A stretch of 61,155 nucleotides of DNA from Saccharopolyspora shandongensis. GTDB lineage: Bacteria > Actinomycetota > Actinomycetes > Mycobacteriales > Pseudonocardiaceae. The position numbers and the translations under genes were made by a program. Numbering within the stretch: the first letter of the stretch is position 1; each line of letters opens with the position of its first letter. Shown here in pieces: positions 8,530 to 17,285 of this stretch. The stretch spans positions 1 to 61,155 of the forward strand of contig NZ_FNOK01000059.1 of NCBI RefSeq assembly GCF_900106995.1, in the 5' to 3' direction. Below the pieces are notes generated by a model. That model was not told where the DNA came from. It saw only the letters and a list, made by a program, of their open reading frames with translations, and did no database searches.

Positions 8530-9050
8530 TCAACCGCGCCGGGCGAACACTCCGATCGCGTCGTAGCCGATCCAGGTAGGACGGCTTCAGCGGCGATCCG
8601 GCGGCGGTGCTGTCGCCCAGCGTCGAACCCTTCGTCGCGGCGCCCGCGAAGACCAGCCGGTCGACGGTGGTCCCGTTGATGCCGAGCACCGCGGAACCGG
8701 GGATCGTCGCGTGGCTGTCGATCAGCCACAGCGCCAGGTCCACGCCGGTGGTGGGCGCGGCGGCGAGGTCGCAGCGGAGCCGGAACCGGTGGTCGCGCCG
8801 GCCGGCCCAGGAGTCGGCGGGACCGGGCTGCAGGTAGCTCCAGGCCTTGCGCGCGTCGTCGGTTCCGCGAGGCGGAAGTCGACGCCGTTCGGGAACGTGG
8901 CGGGATACCGCGAGTATCCGTCCGGGGACAGCGCGAACTCGAGCCCCTTGCCGTCGAAGTCAGCGACGGCGGCCAGCGGGATGCCCGAGGCGCTCAACGG
9001 CTCGCGGCTGGTGACCGCGATCGGCGCGGACGGCCGGGAACGCGCGCCTG
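8530..9050 (-). pseudogene. Decayed gene, C-terminal part of an exported carbohydrate-active-like protein
   Basis: Reading leftwards, a protein-like sequence runs through three frames. One part reads LAAVADFDGKGLEFALSPDG and FPNGVDFRLA. After a 1-nt shift near 8880 it continues WSYLQPGPADSWAG and VDLALWLIDSHATIPG. After another shift near 8570 it ends GYDAIGVFARRG and a TGA at 8532-8530. The pattern (Trp-rich start, PGPADSWAG, a vNG-like strand, a late GYDAI strand) resembles the C-terminal beta-sandwich of polysaccharide-lyase-type proteins, but I am not certain of the family. The N-terminal part is missing, so this is a remnant. Confidence 0.55.
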
Positions 9051-9170
9051 ATCGACGAAAGGTGAAGGCCGGATGGCGGCTCGGTGGCCGAGGCCCGTCC
9101 TGCGGGAGCGGTTGCGGGGCCGGGTGCCGTCCGCGACGGGACACTGTGGACGGTGGGGTGGGCTCGCGTC

Positions 9171-9176
9171 TAGGAT
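9171..9176 (+). promoter_or_regulatory. -10 element for a leaderless transcript
   Basis: TAGGAT followed by 6 nt and then GTG 9183. The spacing puts the transcription start on or next to the start codon. Confidence 0.5.
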
Positions 9177-9182
9177 GCGTCG

Positions 9183-9650
9183 GTGCAGATGTCGTTAGAG
9201 GTGCCCCACGACGTGCAGCGCATGCGGCGCACGATCCGGTTCCTGTCCCGTCCGTACCTGCGGCTCACTCGCGTTCTGGGCGGGGTTCTCGCCGTCCTCG
9301 GCGTCGTCCTGATCGTGCTGGACCCATCCTTGGCGTTCGCGTACGCGGCCGTCGTCGGTGGCGTGGCGGTGGTGTTCGCGATCGAGCCGATCATGGTCGC
9401 GATGGGGATGCGCAGCCAGGCCGCCGCCATCCAGCACGGGTACCACCTGACGCTGAACGACGAGTGGATGCACATCGCCTACCCGCTGGTCGAGTCGCGG
9501 TGCCGGTGGGCGGGGCTCGATCACGTGGTGGAGACCCCCGAGGTCTGGTACGTGATGTTCGGCAAGGTGCAGGCCATGGTCGTCCCCAAGGACGTGATGA
9601 CCCCGCAGCAGCGGGCCGAGTTCGAGGCTTTCGTCGCCGCACGCCGCTGA
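9183..9650 (+). CDS. YcxB-like membrane protein
   Basis: A 155-residue protein with two adjacent membrane helices (about residues 33-75: LGGVLAVLGVVLIVL and FAYAAVVGGVAVVFAI). A soluble C-terminal part resembles the YcxB C-terminal domain: LTLNDEWMHIAYP, a WAGLDHVVETPEVWYVMFG strand pair, then VVPKDVMTPQQRAEFEAF. Function is unknown for the family. GTG 9183 is favoured because it sits 6 nt after a TAGGAT box; ATG 9189 is possible. The next gene, a STAND ATPase with its own membrane domain, begins 100 bp downstream on the same strand. Confidence 0.75.
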   Translation: MQMSLEVPHDVQRMRRTIRFLSRPYLRLTRVLGGVLAVLGVVLIVLDPSLAFAYAAVVGGVAVVFAIEPIMVAMGMRSQAAAIQHGYHLTLNDEWMHIAYPLVESRCRWAGLDHVVETPEVWYVMFGKVQAMVVPKDVMTPQQRAEFEAFVAARR

Positions 9651-9752
9651 TTCGCCCGCGTGGTGCGGGATTCCGCTCTCGGGCCGTCGCCGCGGCGCTA
9701 AGATCGTCGGCGGAACGTCGCATTGGGCCTGGTGGGATGGGGTGGGTGGCTC

Positions 9753-11468
9753 GTGGGCGATGAGGGCGAGACCAACAACGAGCAGAGCGGCACCGTGAAC
9801 GGGCCGGTCGCTCAGGTCGGCAACGTCTATGGCGGCGTTCACTTCGGTGGGCGGCAACGGGATCCGGTGGTGCCCCGGCAGCTGCCGCCGGCCGTCGCGT
9901 CGTTCTCCGGGCAGGTGGACGAGACCGCGGCGTTGAACGCGGTGCTGGCGGAGTCCGCCCGCGTGGTGGTGGTCTCGGCGGTCGAGGCGACGGCGGGCAT
10001 CGGCAAAACAGCGTTGGCCGTGCACTGGGCGAACCAGGTGGCCGAGCGGTTCCCCGACGGCCAGTTGTACGCGAACATGCGGGGTTCCGATGCTTCCGGT
10101 TGGCCGGTGCGGCCGGGTGACGTGCTGCGGAGGTTCCTGGAAGCGCTGGGGGACGACAAGATCCCGTCGGACCCGGCGGCGCAGGCCGCCCGGTACCGCA
10201 CGCTGCTGGCGGACCGGCGGGTGCTGGTGGTGCTCGACGACGTCCGCGACGCCGAGCAGATGCGCCCGCTGCTGCCCGGCGGTTCCACCGCGTTCGTCGT
10301 GGTGACCAGCCGGAACCAGCTGACCGGCCTGATCGCCGAAGGCGCCCGCTCGATCACCCTGGACCCGCTCGGCGCGGACGAGGCGCGCGAGCTGCTGGCC
10401 CGCCGGCTGGGCGACGACCGGTTGGCGGCCGAGCGGCAGGCTGCCGACGAGCTGATCGAGCTGTGCGGGCGGCTGCCGCACGCGCTGAGCGTCGTCGCCG
10501 CCAGCGCGGCGAGCGCGCCGTTGTCCGCGCTGGCGGCGGAACTGCGGAATTCGGTCAGCCCGCCGGGCGCCGGCGACCTGCCGACCAGGATGGCGGCGGT
10601 GCTCGAATGGTCCCGGGCGCGCAGCGCGCCACCGCCGGTCGAGGGCGACTGGCGGAGCCGGGTCCATGCTCCCGGCTGGGTGCGCAGCTCGAAGGTCCTG
10701 TTCGCGGCCGCCGCGGCGGTCACGGCGACCACGTTGTTCGTGTCCACCGGCATGATCGCCGCGTCCAGCTTCCTCGGACTCGCGTACTTCCTGATCCGGT
10801 TCGCCCTGCTCTTCGCCGGGCTCGTGCTCATGGAGCGGCCCGGCGGGCGGAGCGTGATCGGCGTGGGGCTGGTCGTCGCGAACGCGGTCTACTGCCTCGT
10901 GGACGCGCTCGCCTCGATCCACGCCGAGGCCGATGTGTGGGTGTGGCTGGAGTTCTTCGCGGTGATCGCCTTCACCGTCCTGCTGGTCATGCGGTGGGCC
11001 CCGTTCGACGCGGTGCCGCGGCGGGCGCGGTTCGTGCCGCCCAGTCGGCGCCCGCTCGCCTACGTCGTGGTCGGAGCGGCCGTCGCGCAGTTCGTCATGC
11101 TCTTCGCCGGGATCCCGCATGAATACGGCAGCATGACCGTGATGGCCGGTGTCGGCGCGTTGGCAGCGCTGCTGCCGGTGGTGGCCATCGGCGGTCTGTG
11201 CGCGGTCACCGCGCTGACGGAGCCCGGGGACGAATCGCAGCGGACGTTCGTCGCCGCGACGGTCACCGCGTACCTCGGCCCGGAATTGCTGCTCCTGCTC
11301 GGATCGCTGCTCCTCGGGCCGCAGTTCACCTACCTCGGCGGCGCTTTCTGGTCCGACGGCCGGTACGTCGGCTCCTGGGGCGTTTTCGCGTTCGCGCAGG
11401 CGGTCGTGGCGGCGGCGCTGCTGGCGTCGACGCTGGCGCTGCTGCGGCGCACCGCCGCGCGGGACTGA
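9753..11468 (+). CDS. STAND/NB-ARC ATPase with N-terminal RHIM-like motif and C-terminal membrane domain
   Basis: A 571-residue protein in three parts. Residues 8-31 are a short Gly/Val/Asn-rich segment (NNEQSG, then GPVAQVGNVYGGVHF) that matches the RHIM-like bacterial amyloid signalling motif found on NLR-type proteins. Residues about 50-290 form a compact NB-ARC-type ATPase: P-loop ATAGIGKTAL at 79-88 (first Gly of the classical motif replaced), RVLVVLDDVRD Walker B at 156-166, VVVTSRN sensor at 182-188, and a GLPLAL-like CGRLPHALSVVA at 238-249. Instead of TPR or WD repeats, residues about 314-565 contain around seven or eight membrane helices. The GTG 9753 start has GGATGGGGTGGGTGG upstream. 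A TAAGAT at 9699-9704 may be the -10. Likely role: signal-activated assembly at the membrane, perhaps defence (inference). Confidence 0.8.
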   Translation: MGDEGETNNEQSGTVNGPVAQVGNVYGGVHFGGRQRDPVVPRQLPPAVASFSGQVDETAALNAVLAESARVVVVSAVEATAGIGKTALAVHWANQVAERFPDGQLYANMRGSDASGWPVRPGDVLRRFLEALGDDKIPSDPAAQAARYRTLLADRRVLVVLDDVRDAEQMRPLLPGGSTAFVVVTSRNQLTGLIAEGARSITLDPLGADEARELLARRLGDDRLAAERQAADELIELCGRLPHALSVVAASAASAPLSALAAELRNSVSPPGAGDLPTRMAAVLEWSRARSAPPPVEGDWRSRVHAPGWVRSSKVLFAAAAAVTATTLFVSTGMIAASSFLGLAYFLIRFALLFAGLVLMERPGGRSVIGVGLVVANAVYCLVDALASIHAEADVWVWLEFFAVIAFTVLLVMRWAPFDAVPRRARFVPPSRRPLAYVVVGAAVAQFVMLFAGIPHEYGSMTVMAGVGALAALLPVVAIGGLCAVTALTEPGDESQRTFVAATVTAYLGPELLLLLGSLLLGPQFTYLGGAFWSDGRYVGSWGVFAFAQAVVAAALLASTLALLRRTAARD

Positions 11469-11728
11469 CCTCAGCGGTCCAGGCGTGGGACGTGTCTTGC
11501 TGCCTCGCGGCGACCGTCGTAGTTCTGCGCGGCTGGTGAGCTCCTCGACCACGTCGCAGGTGGCGTCCTCGTCTGCGACAACGGCATGGGCACGTTGTAG
11601 GACAACGACATCACCGCCAACAGCTTGGCGGGTGTGTTGACCCGGGGCTTTCGTGCGCCAACAGGGACTTGAACTCCGCCCGGTTTTTCTCGAGCACAAC
11701 CGGAACTCCCTGGAATGCCGATGCCTGC
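11469..11728. other. Intergenic region between STAND gene and XRE regulator, possible gene remnant
   Basis: No intact gene. On the minus strand a short stretch around 11520-11620 reads like protein (AHAVVADEDATCDVVEELTSR) but has no credible start, end or family, so at most it is a remnant. No terminator with a clear U-tract was found between the two convergent genes. Confidence 0.3.
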
Positions 11729-12571
11729 TCAGCCGGTTCGGGCCGGAATCAGGCGTCCGGTGTGCAGGGCTTCGAGCGCCTCGGAGGTTGCCGCGTCGGC
11801 TGCGAGGTGGACGACCAGGCGGTGGTCGTCGGGGCCTGGGATGGCGAGACTTTCGTAGGCCAGGCGGATCTCGCCGGCGATGGGGTGCGTCCACCGCTGG
11901 ATGCCGGTCGAGGGCGGGAGGGTCGCTGCGCTCGCGAACCGGCGGCTGAATTCCGCGCCCGCCGTCACCGACAGCTCGTCGGCCAGCGCTGCCGACATCT
12001 GATCGCCGAGATCGGCCGCCGCGCGCAATGCCGCAGCCTGCTCGTCGGCGACACGATCCCACTCGGGGAACGTCGTGTGCGCCCTGGCGTCGGTGAACAC
12101 GAACCGCGCGAGGTTCGGCGAGTCGGTGTCGAGGACGCCGATCGGCATCGCGAGCTGCCGGAATCCCTCGGTGTGGCCGAGGATGCCGGATTGCGAGTCG
12201 GCGATGAACGCGGAACCGGGCTCCAACCGGTCGAGCAGGGCGCGCAGGGTGGGGCGCAACGAGCGCACCGGCGCGGTCGCCTGCGGACACATCGCTCCGT
12301 CGCTGAGCTTGACGAGGCGGTGCAGGTGCACGCGTTCCTCGGGCGAGAGGTGCAGGGCGTCGGCGAGTGAGCCGAGCACCTGCCCGGACGGCCTGCGATC
12401 GCTGCCGCGTTCCAGGCGCGTCAGGTACTCGACGCTGATGCCCGCGAGCACGGCCAGTTCGGACCGGCGCAAGCCCGGGGTGCGGCGCGGCCCGAGCGAG
12501 GGCCCGGCCTCGGACGGTGCGGTCGCTTCCCGTCGGGCTCGCAGGAATTTGCCCAGCGCTTTGTCGGTCAC
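11729..12571 (-). CDS. XRE-family regulator with MmyB-like ligand-binding domain
   Basis: A 280-residue regulator. The N-terminal helix-turn-helix spans TPGLRRSELAVLAGISVEYLTRLERG, written here by its two ends RRSELAVLAGIS and VEYLTRLERG. It is followed by an MmyB-like PAS-type domain (RPTLRALLDRLEPGSAFIADS, FTDARAHTTFPEWDRVADEQ, LRAAADLGDQM). Members of this family usually repress a neighbouring divergent oxidoreductase gene; here the divergent neighbour is the aldo/keto reductase. The GTG start at 12571 lies 7 nt after TAGACT on the minus strand (12584-12579), which supports a leaderless transcript. Confidence 0.88.
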   Translation of the reverse strand: MTDKALGKFLRARREATAPSEAGPSLGPRRTPGLRRSELAVLAGISVEYLTRLERGSDRRPSGQVLGSLADALHLSPEERVHLHRLVKLSDGAMCPQATAPVRSLRPTLRALLDRLEPGSAFIADSQSGILGHTEGFRQLAMPIGVLDTDSPNLARFVFTDARAHTTFPEWDRVADEQAAALRAAADLGDQMSAALADELSVTAGAEFSRRFASAATLPPSTGIQRWTHPIAGEIRLAYESLAIPGPDDHRLVVHLAADAATSEALEALHTGRLIPARTG

Positions 12572-12759
12572 GCGCCCGAGTCTAGGTGGCCGTGCGCGCG
12601 GTAGAAGCGGATCGGCCGGGAGACGGGCCCCGACAGGGCCTCCCTCCGGCAACCGGCACGCAACAGCCTGGTGGGCATGAGTGCTTCCACCCGCATCGAG
12701 TACCTCCGAACTCGAACCCGCGCCCGTCGTGCGGCGGCCGGCACGGAGGTGATGTGACG

Positions 12760-13734
12760 ATGCGATACCGCTTGTTCGGCCGAACCGGCCTGCGCGTTTC
12801 CGAACTCGTCCTCGGCACCATGGTCATCGACGACGCGCGCGAATGCCGCCGCATCATCGACGCCTACGCCGACGCGGGCGGCAACGTCCTCGACACCGCT
12901 TCGGCCTACGGCGAGAGCGAGAGCATGCTCGGCACCGTCGTCGACCGGCGCGACCGCTTCATCATCGGCACGAAGTACACGTTGTCACGGGATGCCGCCG
13001 ATCCCAACGCCTCCGGCAACCACCGCAAGAACCTCGTGCTGTCGCTGGAGCAGAGCCTCCGCCGCCTGCGCACCGACTACGTCGACATCTACTGGGTGCA
13101 CATCTGGGACCGCCACACCCCGGTGGAGGAGACGATGCGCGCCCTGGACGACGCCGTGCGGGCGGGGAAGATCCTCCACATCGGCGTGTCCGACGCTCCG
13201 GCGTGGGTCGTCAGCCGCGCGAACACGCTGGCGCAGTGGCGGGACTGGACGCCGTTCGCGGGCCTGCAGGTGCCCTACAACCTGCTGAACAGGGACGTCG
13301 AGCGGGAGCTCCTGCCGATGGCGGAGGCGTTCGGGATGAGCGTGACGACGTGGGCGCCGCTCGCGGCCGGGGTGCTCTCCGGCGCGGTAGGCCGGCGAGT
13401 CGATCCCGCCGCGCTCACCGAACGGGATCGTGCGGCGGCCGCCGCCGTCCGCAAGGTCGCCGACGAGCTGGGCGTCCGGCCGGCCCAGGTGGCGATCGCG
13501 TGGACCCGCAGCAAATCCCCGGCGGTGCTGCCCATCGTCGGAGCCAGCAGGGTCGCGCAGATCGTCGAGAACGTCGGCGCGGCCGACCTCGTCCTGCCCG
13601 CTGAGGCGGTCGAAGAGCTCGATTCCGCAGTGGAGTTCCGGCTCGGTTTCCCCGGCGACTTCATCGCCGAGTGCGAGACGAACCCGTTCGTCTTCGGCGA
13701 CAACGCGACGAAGGTGGACGCGTGGCCGTCCTGA
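12760..13734 (+). CDS. Aldo/keto reductase
   Basis: A 324-residue NADPH-dependent aldo/keto reductase with a TIM-barrel fold. The catalytic tetrad is visible: Asp and Tyr in VLDTASAYGESE, Lys in IIGTKYT, His in YWVHIWD. The cofactor-binding end reads LPIVGASRVAQIVENV. It resembles the YajO/potassium-channel beta-subunit-like subgroup acting on aldehydes and ketones; the substrate is unknown. ATG 12760 has a perfect GGAGGT nine bases upstream; the in-frame GTG 12754 is too close to it. It is divergent from the MmyB-type regulator, which may control it. Confidence 0.88.
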   Translation: MRYRLFGRTGLRVSELVLGTMVIDDARECRRIIDAYADAGGNVLDTASAYGESESMLGTVVDRRDRFIIGTKYTLSRDAADPNASGNHRKNLVLSLEQSLRRLRTDYVDIYWVHIWDRHTPVEETMRALDDAVRAGKILHIGVSDAPAWVVSRANTLAQWRDWTPFAGLQVPYNLLNRDVERELLPMAEAFGMSVTTWAPLAAGVLSGAVGRRVDPAALTERDRAAAAAVRKVADELGVRPAQVAIAWTRSKSPAVLPIVGASRVAQIVENVGAADLVLPAEAVEELDSAVEFRLGFPGDFIAECETNPFVFGDNATKVDAWPS

Positions 13735-13835
13735 GGCGTGAGACACGCGGCGCCGCGGCGTGTTTTCGGGTGCACGGCAAGGGCATCCGTGCCATCCTCG
13801 GCGTCGCGTGATCATCTCGGCTGAGGAGTGGTTCG

Positions 13836-16496
13836 GTGCCATCGGTTCGTGCGGGTTCGGTTGTCGTGCTGGCGGCTGCGCTGGGAGCCGGGGTGCTGGC
13901 ACCGACCGGCTCCGCGCAGCCGGGTCCGGCCCAGGACCTGGACGTCCTCTTCGTCGGCGCGCACCCGGACGACGAGGCATCGCTGCTGTCGACGTTCGGC
14001 CGGTGGCGCCACGACCACCAGGTGCGTACCGGCGTCGTGACCATCACCCGAGGTGAGGGCGGCGGTAACGCGGTCGGGCCGGAGGAGGGACCGGCGTTGG
14101 GCCTGCTGCGCGAAGGCGAGGAGCGGCGAGCGGTCGGTGCCCTCGGCATCACGGACGTGTACAACCTCGACGAGCCCGATCTCTACTACACGGTGAGTGC
14201 CCCGCTCACCGAACAGGCCTGGCGCCACGACGACGTGCTCGCGAAGCTCGTCCGCGTCGTGCGCCAGACCAGGCCCGAGGTCGTCGTCACCATGGATCCC
14301 GCGCCCACACCGGGAAACCACGGCAACCACCAGTACGCCGCGCGGCTCGCGCTCGAGGCGTACCGGCAGGCCGCCGATCCCGCGGCGTTCCCCGAGCAGG
14401 TCGCCGACGAGGGCTTGGCGCCCTGGTCGGTGCGCCGGGTGCTGTCGAACGCGGCCGGGGCGGAGGAGGAGATCCAGGGGCCGGACTGCGAGCAGCGCAC
14501 CACTCCGGCGGATTCGCCCGGGCCCGAGTACTACTCGCACGGGATCGCCGGCGAAATCAACTGGGAGCAGCGGGAACGCGCCGCCGAACGCGAGTACGAG
14601 AGCCAGGGCTGGGCGGGCCGGCCGGACATCCCGGCCGATCCCGCGCAGGTCGGCTGCGATCACCTCACCGAGATCGCCAATCGCACACCGCACGCGCCAG
14701 GCGCGCAAGGCGCGGACGCGCCGCTGCTCGGCGCGTTGCTGCCGATTCCCGGTGGCCTCCCGATCGGCACCGGGCTGACCGCGACCGCGGAGCGCCAGCG
14801 GATCACTCCCGGCGAGCGCGCGCAGGTCCGCGTCGAGGTGACGGCACCGGCGGAAACGGCGCTGCAAGCGGGCCGGGTCGCGCTGGATCTGCCGCCGGGA
14901 TGGGAAGCCCGGGGTGACGGCGCGCATGGGACGATCGAACCGGGAGCGACCGCACGAGTCGACTTCGACGTGACCGCGCCGCCACGGCATGCCGCCGCGC
15001 GCGTGCCGGTTCCGGTGCGGATCGAAACCCCGCAGGGACGCGGGGAGAGCGAGCTGCGGTTCGACGTCGTGCCGCCGGTCGTGGCCGAGCAGGCGCCGCT
15101 GCCGGGCGTCGCGGAGTTCCAGCGGTGGACGACCGAAGCGCACTTTCCGTTGCTGGAGAACAAGGTTCCGCCGGTCCAGATCGTTCCGGCGCTCGGCGAG
15201 CGCGACGTCCAGGTGATCGTCCGCAACTACAGCGCGCGGCCCCGTTCCGGTGCGGTTCGGTTCGCGCCGCCGACGGGATTCGACGTGCCGAACGCGGAGC
15301 AGCGGTTCGAGGAAGTCGGACCCGGTGAAACCGCGTCGCTCACGTACGAGGTGCGCAGCACCGACTCCGGGATGCCCACCGGGATGCAGGGCGGCGACCA
15401 CGCCTACACCTTGATCACCCGCACCGACGACGCGACGACGAGCGAGACCACCGCGGCCCTCGAAATGGTGCCCGCCACGACGATCCCGCAGTCGGGTTCG
15501 GATCCGGTGGTGGACGGCGAAGCCGGACCGCAGGAATACCCAGGCGCTCCGCTCGACGTGTCCGCGCAGTGGGAGGGCGAGCAGTGCTCGGCGCCGGATT
15601 GCGCCGCCACGGCAAGGCTGTCCTGGCGCGGCGACAAGCTGTACGCGCTGGTCGACGTCGTGGACGACGAGCGGGGCGCGCTGCCGGCACCGGAGGACTG
15701 CAAGCGGCACTGGCGCACTGACGCGGTCGAGATCACCTTCGACCCGAAGGCGGATTCGGAGAACACGTCGAGCACGTTCAAGGTAGCGGTCCTCCCGGTC
15801 ACCAGCGATGCCGGTAATCCTTGCTACGCAAGGGATGCGGACAATCACCAGGGGCCGGGCGAGGAGACCGCGCCGGGCGTGGAGCTCGCGTCGAAGCCCC
15901 GCGAGGGCGGTTACGCGGTCGAGGTGGCGATTCCGCTGCAGGACCTGCCGGGATCGGTCGATCCCCGGCGCCTGGGCCTGAACGTCCTGGTGTACGACTC
16001 GGACACGCAGGACCTCACCGGCCAGTCCCGGATCGGCTGGTCCACCTGGGGCGGCGTGCAGGGCGACCCGTACCGCTGGGGCCACGCGCTCCTAGAAGAC
16101 CGGCCCGCGGGAGAACCGACGCCGCCACCGGACCCGGTGCTCCCGCTGGACGCGCTGTCCTCAGTGGACTCACCAGGATCCGTCGAGCAAGCCGTCCGCC
16201 TGAACACCTCGCTGGGCGGTGCCCCGCCGGCGGGCGATTCGGCAACCAGGCTCACGAGCGCACGAGCCGGCGGAGGCGAGATCCAGGCGCGCCTGGAGGT
16301 GAACGGCCCGGGAAAGGTCCACCTGTTCGCGGTGGACGCCAACGGTGCGGTCCTGGCAGACCAGGTGATCGACGTGGAAGGCCAGGGCGAGCGAAGCACG
16401 ACGATCGCGGTCCCCAACGGCATGCCGGCACGACTGCTAGCGGGATTCACGACCCAGAACGGAGCCACGGCGGCATCAGCGGTCGTGGTGCGGTAG
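13836..16496 (+). CDS. Exported PIG-L family deacetylase with NEW3-like and CBM9-like domains
   Basis: An 886-residue secreted protein. A signal peptide at about residues 1-28 ends near GSAQPG. A PIG-L/LmbE zinc deacetylase domain follows, with the metal motif AHPDDE at 42-47 and a second histidine cluster NHGNHQ near 159-164. From about 310 to 540 there are one or two immunoglobulin-like beta-sandwich domains (NPCBM-associated NEW3 style). From about 555 to 760 comes a CBM9-like domain (VVDGEAGPQEYPG, LSWRGDKLYALVDVVDD, TDAVEITFDPK). A small final beta domain closes the protein. It probably removes N-acetyl groups from an extracellular sugar polymer or glycoside. The GTG start is preceded by GAGGAG at the right distance. 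Confidence 0.87.
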   Translation: MPSVRAGSVVVLAAALGAGVLAPTGSAQPGPAQDLDVLFVGAHPDDEASLLSTFGRWRHDHQVRTGVVTITRGEGGGNAVGPEEGPALGLLREGEERRAVGALGITDVYNLDEPDLYYTVSAPLTEQAWRHDDVLAKLVRVVRQTRPEVVVTMDPAPTPGNHGNHQYAARLALEAYRQAADPAAFPEQVADEGLAPWSVRRVLSNAAGAEEEIQGPDCEQRTTPADSPGPEYYSHGIAGEINWEQRERAAEREYESQGWAGRPDIPADPAQVGCDHLTEIANRTPHAPGAQGADAPLLGALLPIPGGLPIGTGLTATAERQRITPGERAQVRVEVTAPAETALQAGRVALDLPPGWEARGDGAHGTIEPGATARVDFDVTAPPRHAAARVPVPVRIETPQGRGESELRFDVVPPVVAEQAPLPGVAEFQRWTTEAHFPLLENKVPPVQIVPALGERDVQVIVRNYSARPRSGAVRFAPPTGFDVPNAEQRFEEVGPGETASLTYEVRSTDSGMPTGMQGGDHAYTLITRTDDATTSETTAALEMVPATTIPQSGSDPVVDGEAGPQEYPGAPLDVSAQWEGEQCSAPDCAATARLSWRGDKLYALVDVVDDERGALPAPEDCKRHWRTDAVEITFDPKADSENTSSTFKVAVLPVTSDAGNPCYARDADNHQGPGEETAPGVELASKPREGGYAVEVAIPLQDLPGSVDPRRLGLNVLVYDSDTQDLTGQSRIGWSTWGGVQGDPYRWGHALLEDRPAGEPTPPPDPVLPLDALSSVDSPGSVEQAVRLNTSLGGAPPAGDSATRLTSARAGGGEIQARLEVNGPGKVHLFAVDANGAVLADQVIDVEGQGERSTTIAVPNGMPARLLAGFTTQNGATAASAVVVR

Positions 16497-16575
16497 CGGG
16501 CCGGATCGCCATCCCCGGGCCTTGTTCGGGGAAGACCCTGATGCCCACGAGGCCGACCTGGACCAGGGTCGGTTC

Positions 16576-17166
16576 ATGAAGTTCTCACGTGCATGTCTGA
16601 TCGCGGCGCCGCTGTGCTTCGCCGGGTACGGTGTCGTCCGCCTCGTCGGCAGGATGGACGGCCAGTACGGGCCCGGTCTCGACTGGCAGATCGCCCATCT
16701 CGTGAACCTCGTCGGCCTCGCGTTGTTCGTCCCCGCAGTTCTGGGGCTGCGGCGGCAGTTGCCGGGGCGCGGCCGCACGTTCTGGACCGTCGTCACGTTC
16801 GTCGGCGTGGGCACCTCGGTCGTTCAGTTCGTGATCGACGTCGTGGCCGGGCTGCTGGCGTCCGACAAGGCCGGGATGAGCGCGATCAGCGCTCAGGTCA
16901 GCGCCATCCCGGGTGCGCGCATCGTGTTCTACGTGGTCGGGCCGCCGTTGCTGTACGTCGGACTGCTCGCCTTGACGATCATGCTGGCCAGGGCGAAGGC
17001 GGTCGCGTGGTGGTGCCCTGCGCTCATCCTGGTCGGATCGGTCCTGCTCGTCGTGTCACTCGACCTGATTCCGATCGGAGCCCTGTGCGTCCTCGCCGCG
17101 CTCATCCCGCTCGCGCGCGGACAACTCGACACCCGGCGCCGGGAGACGGCCCCGGCCAGAACGTAA
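16576..17166 (+). CDS. Hypothetical membrane protein
   Basis: A 196-residue protein with about five or six hydrophobic helices (SRACLIAAPLCFAGYG, VNLVGLALFVPAVLGL, TFWTVVTFVGVGTSV, IVFYVVGPPLLYVGLLAL, WWCPALILVGSVLLVV, IGALCVLAALIPLA) and an Arg-rich C-terminal tail. I do not recognise a family. An in-frame upstream ATG at 16522 exists, but ATG 16576 starts directly before the first helix and has AGGGTCGG upstream. It follows the deacetylase gene by 79 bp on the same strand. Confidence 0.7.
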   Translation: MKFSRACLIAAPLCFAGYGVVRLVGRMDGQYGPGLDWQIAHLVNLVGLALFVPAVLGLRRQLPGRGRTFWTVVTFVGVGTSVVQFVIDVVAGLLASDKAGMSAISAQVSAIPGARIVFYVVGPPLLYVGLLALTIMLARAKAVAWWCPALILVGSVLLVVSLDLIPIGALCVLAALIPLARGQLDTRRRETAPART

Positions 17167-17285
17167 CGGGGTCGGAGTATTCGGCGGCGGCGCGGGTCGT
17201 GTCAGCGGGAACCCGCAGGTTGCCCCGAACGTGCGACGCGGAGGTCTGATGTGGACACTTGTGCCGCATGCGTAGGCTTCGGCGG

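Noticed and set aside
9195..12290. 1031-codon open frame on the minus strand
   Set aside because: It lies antisense across YcxB-like and STAND genes, has low-complexity Arg/Gly/Pro composition, and matches no family; it is a GC-bias shadow.
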